A stretch of DNA of 13,238 nucleotides from Phycisphaerae bacterium (lineage in GTDB: Bacteria > Planctomycetota > Phycisphaerae > UBA1845 > PWPN01): positions 1-13,238 of the forward strand of contig PWPN01000179.1 in assembly GCA_003557125.1 (NCBI GenBank), given 5' to 3'. Below, one piece after another: positions 7,690-13,238 of the stretch (positions are counted from its first letter, which is position 1; each line of letters begins with the position of its first letter). Both the position numbers and the translations under genes were made by a program. The notes under the pieces are model-generated. The model ran no database searches. It was not told the origin of the DNA and saw only the letters and a list, made by a program, of their open reading frames with translations.

Positions 7690-10600
7690 TCAATTCATGC
7701 AGTCCGGATCGACCGGCTCGCCTTCGCTGCTGAAGCAGCGCATCAGCAGACCGAAGTCCGTCATGTCCACGGCGCCATCGCCGTCCAGGTCGGCGACCGG
7801 GTAGGGCGGCAGGCAATGGGGGTCCGTTTGCGGGATCGATGGGCCCGTAAAGCATCCGATCAGATAATCCCGGTCCTGTTCGTCGACGATGCCGTTGCCG
7901 GTAAAGTCGGCGCGCGAAGGAGGCAGAGGCGGCGGTGGCGTGCCGCCGGGGACGTAGGCACCCAGGTCACTCCAGTGCTTTTGCCCCGGCCCCGAAGACC
8001 ACAGACCGACCGTGCCGTTCGTCCGTCGGGTCGGGCTCGTATCATGCGCATGAATCTGCCAGAACGAAGGTTCGGGGATGCCCTCAGGCCAGATGCGCGC
8101 CTTGATCGTCGTACGGCTTCCATCGTCCGCGAGCTGTATTCGGAACCGATACCAGGTGTTGGGAACGGGATGGACCGGCGTTTCGAGGGAGTTGCCCGCA
8201 AAGACGCTTCCGACGGAAGGCCGTGCGGTGAGTCGAAACTTCTGGCCGAAGTGCGAGCCGATCCGGTAGTAGGCATCGGAGTTCGGGTAATCCGACAGGA
8301 ACGTCACTCCGAAACTCGACCCCGCATCCGTGGCCATCATGCGACCCATGTACGTATACGTCGCCCACCCGTCACTTGCCGAAGAAACGAAGTGCGAGTG
8401 GATGTTGGAGGCCGTCGAGGTTGTGCTCAAGGCTCCTTTACCGTTGGATACGTAGGCATCGAACAGGGTATCGTTCTCGTACAGGCTGTAATTCGCTTCG
8501 GTGTCGAACCAATGATCCGGGTGGAGACCGGCGATCGTTTGAAAGGACTTGTCTGCCGACGCTGTGCCGATGCCGCTTTCCGTGACGGAAATCGCCTGAA
8601 AGTGGTAGCTCGTATTCATCGACAGGCCTTGCAGTGCGATGCTGTGGCTGGTTACCAGGGCCGTGCTCTCGATGTCGCCCAGTTCATAGGCCATGGTCTT
8701 TCCGTAGCGGACTCGGCTCGTAGCGGGCAGGTTCGTCTCCCAGGTGATCAACGCGCTGTCCAACGACGGGGTCGCCTGGAGATTGCTGATGACCGGTTCG
8801 GGCTCCACATCGAAGGGTGCGGGTCGGACGTGGACGGTGCCGAAACTGGCGTCCACGTGATGGGCCAGCAGCAGGGCCGAACCGGAACCCGGATCGTTCG
8901 TCACAGCCTGTGCACCGATGAGCTTCCAGTCATGAGGTTCGAACTGGTTCGAGGGCCATGCCTTGAAATGGTAATAAAAATACGAGCCCAATTTTTCGAC
9001 GCGCATCTTGAAAATGTATTCCTGGCCGATCTGCATCACGTCCGAAGTCGGCGCATTCGCCAGGATCGTGCCGTAATTGCCGAAGATCTGATACCGGTTG
9101 CCGCTCGTCTGCCATCGGTACATGCCGATCGCACCCAGCGGATAAAACCCCTGCTTGGGTTGGCTTCCGTCGGCCGAATTGCCGACCCAGTGCAGCAGCA
9201 CACCGACGGCCGGCCCGTAGCTCGGGGCCGCATAACCATCCGGGTCCAGTGCATGCACCGTGATGGGAACGGTGACTTCGTACTCCTGCCACTGCATGTC
9301 GCCGAAGGCGATCAGCCGATCGTAATCGAACTGAAGCGTGCGGACCTTATTTCCTTCGATCGCCCAGAGACCGTCGGTAACCTGTCCGACCTCCTCGATG
9401 CTGTTGGCTGTGCTCCAATCGATCGTGTAAGGAAGCGGCCAGGTCGATCCGCCCGCCTTGATGACCTCGACCGAGGCTTGGGTAAGGTTGTTCTGGGTAT
9501 CCTGTGCATAAATGACCAACTGGTTGGAGCCGGGTAAAAGTTCGCTGTAGGCCAGGTCGACGTTGAAATCACCGGGGTCGGCCAGTCGGCGGCTGTTGGG
9601 GCCTACATTGAGCGGCCGTTGAGGGCCGTTATTCAGCCTGTAATAAAACGATTGAAGCCCGTATGTACTGGATACGTTACCCAGGATATTGACGTCAGGT
9701 TGCGGTATGCCGAGATGACCGAACGTCTGCACGGCTCCGTACCAGACGTTAATCATCGGCGGTGAATTCGAGTTACTCGTCATAAATGCTTTATCCGCGG
9801 ATTGAGCGGTCAGCCAGGCCGCGTCCGTCGAGGAGACTCGATAATGATAAAGAGTGCCCGGCGTCAGCGGCTCGATCGTGACCGCATGGTGGAGCACGAG
9901 CTCGGGCTGAAAAACGGAGCCGAGTTCGTAGTCGGCCGTCAGGCCGAAGTCGACGCGCGAATCCGCCGGCTCATCCGTACTCCACAGGATCGTCGCACGA
10001 TTCGACTCGACCTGGTGGCGTATGGAAAACAGGTTTGGAGGAAACGTGTCGATGACTTGTGCTCCATCCTCCGGGTCGATCGGCGATTCGAGGTTGAAGA
10101 AGTAGTCGATCTGGGTCGTGTATGCAGGCGGCGAGCTGCCATCGTTGGCGACGAAAGGCCCGACCTTTGCGACGGTCATGGCATATTCGAATGCAACGGC
10201 CGTCGTCCAGCTCGAACCGTTGTGCGAATACTGGATTGTCCAGTGATGGTCGTTGCGGCTCACCCGCATGTACATCGGGGCGATCGCCGAGATGGTCTTA
10301 CCGACGATCGGTGTCAGTACGCCGTTGTCGATGGTCGCCACATAGATGAAGTTGGAGACGCCATCACTGTAGAAATCGCACCGCAGATAGCGGGTGTCGC
10401 TTTCCTGGATGAGGACGCCTTGCTGCTGAAAGCGTTTCGTAAGTGGCGAGGTATACTTGACTTCGATCGCGAAGTCCGTGTTCTCCACCGCCTGCATGAT
10501 GCGCGGCGCGGTGAGGTTCGTCGCGTCAACGACGTGGCGAATTCCCCCGGGTACATGAATGTTGAGTACGGATTCGCCCGTATTCGTACCGGTTACGTAG

Positions 10601-10770
10601 AACGACGCGTCGGCCAGGGGGTCGACGATCGTCCAGACGGACGGATCGAGATTGAACGTGTTGAAATCATCGGACACGATGCCGGAAGAACTCGCACGCA
10701 CGGTTGACGACAGGGCCGTTAGTGCAAAAACAATACGGAACAAATAATTCATATGCGATTGAGTCGACAT
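7690..10770 (-). CDS. Secreted LamG/FN3 multidomain protein with C-terminal dockerin-like repeats
   Basis: A 1026-residue exported protein. Residues 1-27 form a signal peptide (MNYLFRIVFALTALSSTVRA). The apparent order is: concanavalin-like LamG/DUF1349 domain (about 32-228), FN3 or purple-acid-phosphatase-N-like domain (243-332), Ig-like module beginning INVWYGAVQTFG (340-438), second LamG-like domain (445-650), second FN3 (657-747), third LamG-like domain (750-940), Pro-rich linker GGTPPPPLPP, then a dockerin-like pair (954-1026). The two calcium loops are DFTGNGIVDEQD (955-966) and DLDGDGAVDMTD (994-1005), each followed by a cysteine-containing CF segment. No catalytic motif was seen, so carbohydrate binding or cell-surface scaffolding is likelier than enzymatic action. 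AAGGA lies eight bases before the ATG. It sits inside the glycan operon, after the methyltransferase. The architecture is typical of Planctomycetota. Confidence 0.9.
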   Translation of the reverse strand: MSTQSHMNYLFRIVFALTALSSTVRASSSGIVSDDFNTFNLDPSVWTIVDPLADASFYVTGTNTGESVLNIHVPGGIRHVVDATNLTAPRIMQAVENTDFAIEVKYTSPLTKRFQQQGVLIQESDTRYLRCDFYSDGVSNFIYVATIDNGVLTPIVGKTISAIAPMYMRVSRNDHHWTIQYSHNGSSWTTAVAFEYAMTVAKVGPFVANDGSSPPAYTTQIDYFFNLESPIDPEDGAQVIDTFPPNLFSIRHQVESNRATILWSTDEPADSRVDFGLTADYELGSVFQPELVLHHAVTIEPLTPGTLYHYRVSSTDAAWLTAQSADKAFMTSNSNSPPMINVWYGAVQTFGHLGIPQPDVNILGNVSSTYGLQSFYYRLNNGPQRPLNVGPNSRRLADPGDFNVDLAYSELLPGSNQLVIYAQDTQNNLTQASVEVIKAGGSTWPLPYTIDWSTANSIEEVGQVTDGLWAIEGNKVRTLQFDYDRLIAFGDMQWQEYEVTVPITVHALDPDGYAAPSYGPAVGVLLHWVGNSADGSQPKQGFYPLGAIGMYRWQTSGNRYQIFGNYGTILANAPTSDVMQIGQEYIFKMRVEKLGSYFYYHFKAWPSNQFEPHDWKLIGAQAVTNDPGSGSALLLAHHVDASFGTVHVRPAPFDVEPEPVISNLQATPSLDSALITWETNLPATSRVRYGKTMAYELGDIESTALVTSHSIALQGLSMNTSYHFQAISVTESGIGTASADKSFQTIAGLHPDHWFDTEANYSLYENDTLFDAYVSNGKGALSTTSTASNIHSHFVSSASDGWATYTYMGRMMATDAGSSFGVTFLSDYPNSDAYYRIGSHFGQKFRLTARPSVGSVFAGNSLETPVHPVPNTWYRFRIQLADDGSRTTIKARIWPEGIPEPSFWQIHAHDTSPTRRTNGTVGLWSSGPGQKHWSDLGAYVPGGTPPPPLPPSRADFTGNGIVDEQDRDYLIGCFTGPSIPQTDPHCLPPYPVADLDGDGAVDMTDFGLLMRCFSSEGEPVDPDCMN
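7762..7908 (-). other. Dockerin-like calcium-binding repeat pair (coding sub-feature)
   Basis: This covers most of the C-terminal part of the secreted protein, residues about 955 to 1003 plus the following turn. Loop 1 has D955, T957, N959, D963 and D966; loop 2 has D994, D996, D998, D1002 and D1005, which is the EF-hand-like 1-3-5-9-12 spacing of type I dockerins. The loops are separated by a Cys-containing spacer (C973, C986). In planctomycetes such tails are common at the end of secreted proteins and may serve for surface attachment or sorting rather than cellulosome docking; that role is inference. Confidence 0.75.
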
Positions 10771-10778
10771 GTCGTGAT

Positions 10779-10783
10779 TCCTT
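10779..10783 (-). promoter_or_regulatory. Ribosome binding site of the secreted-protein gene
   Basis: AAGGA on the minus strand lies eight bases before the ATG at 10768-10770. It decides for this start over the in-frame ATG at 10750-10752, which has no such site. Confidence 0.7.
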
Positions 10784-10792
10784 TACAAACGG

Positions 10793-10815
10793 GCCTTGAC
10801 ATCACTGCTCAAGGC
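10793..10815. repeat. Perfect inverted repeat in the leader of the secreted-protein gene
   Basis: GCCTTGA and TCAAGGC flank a nine-base loop, 23 to 45 bases upstream of the ATG of the secreted protein. No T-run follows on either strand, so a rho-independent terminator is unlikely. It could be an operator, an RNA hairpin in the 5' leader, or chance; a seven-base stem is short. Confidence 0.4.
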
Positions 10816-10876
10816 ACTAGCCAGGAAAACACGAACACGTTCGATTGTGCCGAACCAGCGTCGGGACCTGCGGACA

Positions 10877-12100
10877 CTAGACGCAGAATGTCCGTGCAGG
10901 GATGCCCATCTCGGTGAGCTGTTCGTTGATTTCGTCGTGATAGATCCGGTTCATGACGATCACGACGTCCGGTTTTTGCCGAACCAGTGAGGCCGGGCTT
11001 GCGATGCGGTGCCCGATGCCGGGGAGAAATCGGCCCTGATGATGCGGATTGATATCGACGACGGACGCGATCGCATCGGCCGATCCGGTTCCAGTCAGAA
11101 AAGCAACGCACTTGGAACCGGCTCCCCAGATCGCGATACGCCTGCCCTGTTGTCGCCAGCGTTCGATCCGTTCGCGCCACGACCGTATGGCTTTCTCGAC
11201 GTCATGCGCGAACGCATTGGCCTGGCGGACCATGCGTGCCCCGTCGGCCTTCTCCATCCGAGAAGGTTCGCGGAGCTCGTGCACGGGCCGGGCCACGAGC
11301 AGCAGGTATTGATCGTCGAACGCATGGGATGCGTCCACGACATCGAAACCGCATCCTTCGAAAAGAGTCGCCAGGCTTTCCTGGGTGAAGTACGAACAGT
11401 GCTCGTAGTACACGTCCCAGAACGCCCGTTCATGGAGGATACGCGAAGTATCCGGCACCTCGAAAAAAACGAGCGTGTTCATCCGATCCCCGATTACGCG
11501 ACGGAGCAGACGCACAAAACTGAGCGTCTCGGGGATATGTTCGAGCGTATGACGGCAGCAGACGAAATCCATGGGAAGTTCCGCATGCGTCTCACGCAGG
11601 GGCTCTCCGACGAATCGCAGATCCCCTTCGGCATGGGCGGCGCAACGGGGATCGATTCCGATACCCCTGTTGCGGCCTGCATGACAGAGTTCCCTCAGAA
11701 AATCGCCCGGTCCGCACCCGATCTCGAGGATATCCCGCCCCCGCAGGTCATAGCGTGCGACGAGATGCTCGACGAGACTGTTCAAATAGGCACGGAACCG
11801 CGGCGAATAGCCCTGCCGATCCTCGTAATGCCGATCGTAATGCATTACCTCCGGATCGAAGAGGACATTCGAGATGAAGCCGCATACTTGGCAGAGCCCC
11901 AACGCCAGCGGGCGGCAGGGGTAGGCGACGGCTTCCTGCTGCGTGTCGACCATGCGGCAACTGTGGATCGGCACACGGTGCCGCTCATGGAAGACGCGCA
12001 GGCCCCGATGATCGCAACCCGGGCACGGGTATGTGCCGGGCGCGCTCTCGATAGCCTCGGGTCGTGTATGTGTCTTCGAAAGTGGGGTCACGACGAACAT
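10877..12100 (-). CDS. SAM-dependent methyltransferase, sugar C-methyltransferase type (three-domain)
   Basis: A 407-residue protein with the three-part layout of NovU/TylCIII/TcaB9-type sugar C-methyltransferases. An N-terminal zinc-binding part has CPGC (26-29) and CQVCG (70-74). The SAM domain has EIGCGPGDF (126-134), an acidic residue after the second strand in GIGIDP (D150) and CRHTLEHIP (182-190). YYEHCSYFT (231-239) matches the conserved Y-E-H segment that holds the catalytic base in this family. The C-terminal domain contains IAIWGAGSK (322-330) and VVDINPHHQGRFLPG, as in the C-methyltransferase C-terminal domain. Such enzymes methylate a ring carbon of a nucleotide-linked keto-sugar. 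The reading frame stays open to 12343, but the extra N-terminus overlaps the epimerase gene, is Arg-rich and resembles no domain, so ATG 12098-12100 is chosen. GAGGA lies close to it; GTG 12089-12091 is an alternative. The sugar substrate is inferred. Confidence 0.88.
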   Translation of the reverse strand: MFVVTPLSKTHTRPEAIESAPGTYPCPGCDHRGLRVFHERHRVPIHSCRMVDTQQEAVAYPCRPLALGLCQVCGFISNVLFDPEVMHYDRHYEDRQGYSPRFRAYLNSLVEHLVARYDLRGRDILEIGCGPGDFLRELCHAGRNRGIGIDPRCAAHAEGDLRFVGEPLRETHAELPMDFVCCRHTLEHIPETLSFVRLLRRVIGDRMNTLVFFEVPDTSRILHERAFWDVYYEHCSYFTQESLATLFEGCGFDVVDASHAFDDQYLLLVARPVHELREPSRMEKADGARMVRQANAFAHDVEKAIRSWRERIERWRQQGRRIAIWGAGSKCVAFLTGTGSADAIASVVDINPHHQGRFLPGIGHRIASPASLVRQKPDVVIVMNRIYHDEINEQLTEMGIPARTFCV

Positions 12101-12156
12101 GTCCTCGTTTCGTTCGAATTCATTCGATACCTCACTCTTCCGAAAAGGGCGAAGCC

Positions 12157-13212
12157 TCAGGCGCTCATCGCGGTTTCGAGTTGACCGTCGGTCAAACGCA
12201 ACGAGGCGTCGAGCAGGCCGCGATCCATCAGCGCACGCAGATGCTTGATGCGCACGAACCGGTCGCCCTCGAAATCCGACATGGTCAGGCCGTGCCGACG
12301 ATAGGCCTCGTACAGCTCGGTGATCCCTTGTCGCGCATCCCACTGGGGCGCGTACGACGGGAGGACCCGCTGGATCCTGCTGCAGTCGACCCGGTAGCAG
12401 CGGACATCGGTGCTGCCGCCGGGCGCATATTCGATTCGACTTTTGGGTACGATCGACGCGGCGAGTTCCGCCAGTTCGCCGATGCGATAATTTTCATCGT
12501 TTCGGCCGACATTGAAGACGGCGTTTCGGACCTGATCGATCGGCGCTTCGAGCACGGCCAGGAACGCTTGCGCGATGTCCTGGATATGGACGATCGGCCG
12601 CCAGGCGCGTCCGTCACTCTTGAGCAGGACACGACCGCTCAAGAATGCGTGACCGGTCAGATTGTTGACGACCAGGTCGGATCGCAAGCGCGGTGACAGG
12701 CCATATGCGGTCGCGTTACGCAGAAATGTCGGTGCGAAGTCCGCCTCCGCAAGCTCGGCCAACTCGTCTTCCGCTTTGGCCTTGGTAACGCCGTAGGCGG
12801 TGACGGGCTTGCGGGGTGCGTTCTCATCGAGCAGCGACTCGCCCTCCGAGGCGCCGTAGACGCTGCACGACGATGAAAACACGAACCGCCGTACACCCGC
12901 CTCCTTGGCCAGTCGACCGAGCCGTACCGTCGCCTCGTAGTTGATCGCGTACGTACAGGCCGGGTCGAGATCGCCGACAGGATCGTTGGAAAGGGCAGCC
13001 AGGTGCGCGATCGCGTCGACGCCCTCCAAGTCTTCAACTTGGATATCCCGGATATCGCGACGAATCGACCGCACCTCCGTGGGACCGCCGCCGAAATCGC
13101 AGCCTCGATACAGATCGCTGTCGATCCCGATCACCTCATGGTCGGCCTCGATAAACTTTCGCGTCATGATCGGCCCGATGAATCCCAAATGTCCCGTCAC
13201 CAGGATACGCAT
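12157..13212 (-). CDS. NAD-dependent epimerase/dehydratase (extended SDR), nucleotide-sugar modifying
   Basis: A 351-residue extended short-chain dehydrogenase of the GalE/RmlB kind, acting in the cytoplasm on a nucleotide sugar. The Rossmann motif is TGHLGFIG (6-13). D31 in IGIDSDL should hold the NAD ribose. HLAALSNDP (70-78) is the fourth-strand block. SSSCSVYG (113-120) supplies the active-site Ser115, and Y140-GVT-K144 is the YxxxK pair. RNATAYGLSPRLR (165-177) and RPIVHIQDIAQAF (205-217) are typical substrate-domain motifs. A C-terminal tail (about 310-351) goes beyond the usual fold. The start has AAAGGA five bases upstream (13218-13223). It is first in the visible operon and lies 56 bases before the methyltransferase, suggesting that both act on one sugar pathway. 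Epimerase, reductase and dehydratase cannot be told apart from sequence alone. Confidence 0.92.
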   Translation of the reverse strand: MRILVTGHLGFIGPIMTRKFIEADHEVIGIDSDLYRGCDFGGGPTEVRSIRRDIRDIQVEDLEGVDAIAHLAALSNDPVGDLDPACTYAINYEATVRLGRLAKEAGVRRFVFSSSCSVYGASEGESLLDENAPRKPVTAYGVTKAKAEDELAELAEADFAPTFLRNATAYGLSPRLRSDLVVNNLTGHAFLSGRVLLKSDGRAWRPIVHIQDIAQAFLAVLEAPIDQVRNAVFNVGRNDENYRIGELAELAASIVPKSRIEYAPGGSTDVRCYRVDCSRIQRVLPSYAPQWDARQGITELYEAYRRHGLTMSDFEGDRFVRIKHLRALMDRGLLDASLRLTDGQLETAMSA

Positions 13213-13238
13213 GGAAGTCCTTTCAGGAGAAATGGTAG
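13213..13238 (-). other. Leader at right edge
   Basis: These 26 bases hold the AAAGGA ribosome site of the epimerase gene (13218-13223). A TGA on the minus strand just before it could be the stop of another upstream operon gene, but too little sequence is present to decide. No promoter is visible, so the operon probably begins outside the window. Confidence 0.4.

Larger units (their letters stand above)
10771..10876 (-). other. 106-base intergenic leader, longest gap in the window
   Basis: This lies between the methyltransferase stop and the secreted-protein start. It contains the inverted repeat at 10793-10815 and the AAGGA ribosome site at 10779-10783. I see no convincing -35/-10 pair. A TTGAGC lies on the minus strand inside the hairpin, but nothing resembling TATAAT follows at the right distance. 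Being much longer than the other gaps, it is the likeliest internal place for separate control. Confidence 0.45.

Noticed and set aside
7816..9537. 573-codon open frame on the plus strand
   Set aside because: It is wholly antisense to the secreted multidomain protein, whose domains are unmistakable. The plus-strand product shows no motif.
10793..10815. Rho-independent terminator between methyltransferase and secreted protein
   Set aside because: The stem is only seven bases, AT/GC mixed, and no T-run follows on the transcribed strand.
11009..12184. 391-codon open frame on the plus strand
   Set aside because: It is antisense to the methyltransferase, has no recognisable domain and has shadow-like composition.
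12101..12343. N-terminal extension of the methyltransferase frame (81 residues)
   Set aside because: It overlaps the epimerase gene on the same strand in another frame, is Arg-rich without a domain, and the conserved zinc-binding start lies after ATG 12098-12100.
1..13238. tRNA, rRNA, CRISPR array, transposase or phage genes
   Set aside because: None was found on reading. The window is almost fully filled by ten coding regions, and no repeated spacer pattern or mobile-element gene is present.

Overview
The window is a GC-rich stretch with one operon-like run of ten protein genes, all on the minus strand, so transcription runs from right to left (13212 down to 1). The longest gap between genes is about 106 bases. 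The content points to a surface-polysaccharide (O-antigen-type) locus of a Gram-negative bacterium with an outer membrane. The large secreted protein at 7690..10770 carries repeated LamG-like and fibronectin-like modules and ends in a dockerin-like pair of calcium loops with cysteine spacers. That layout is familiar from Planctomycetota, especially Phycisphaerae-like lineages, so a planctomycete is my best guess. This is inference from gene style; there is no rRNA or marker gene here.

In order of transcription: an NAD-dependent sugar epimerase/dehydratase (12157..13212); a three-part SAM-dependent methyltransferase of the sugar C-methyltransferase type (10877..12100); a 1026-residue secreted multidomain protein (7690..10770); two family 2 glycosyltransferases (6286..7626 and 5214..6272); the Wzm-like permease (4384..5172) and Wzt-like ATPase (3055..4368) of an ABC polysaccharide exporter; a third family 2 glycosyltransferase (2155..3036); an O-antigen polymerase/ligase-like membrane protein (757..2136); and a fourth glycosyltransferase that runs off the left edge (1..763).

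The proposed working of the locus is as follows. The epimerase and methyltransferase help make an unusual, possibly C-branched, nucleotide sugar. The glycosyltransferases assemble a glycan on a lipid carrier in the cytoplasm. Wzm/Wzt moves the finished chain across the inner membrane, with the Wzt C-terminal domain selecting the chain. The polymerase/ligase-like protein then joins it to an acceptor on the outer face. The secreted LamG/FN3/dockerin protein is the unexpected member and could bind the glycan or be displayed with it.

No RNA gene, CRISPR array, insertion sequence or clear terminator was seen. Long open frames on the plus strand are antisense shadows of GC-rich genes.
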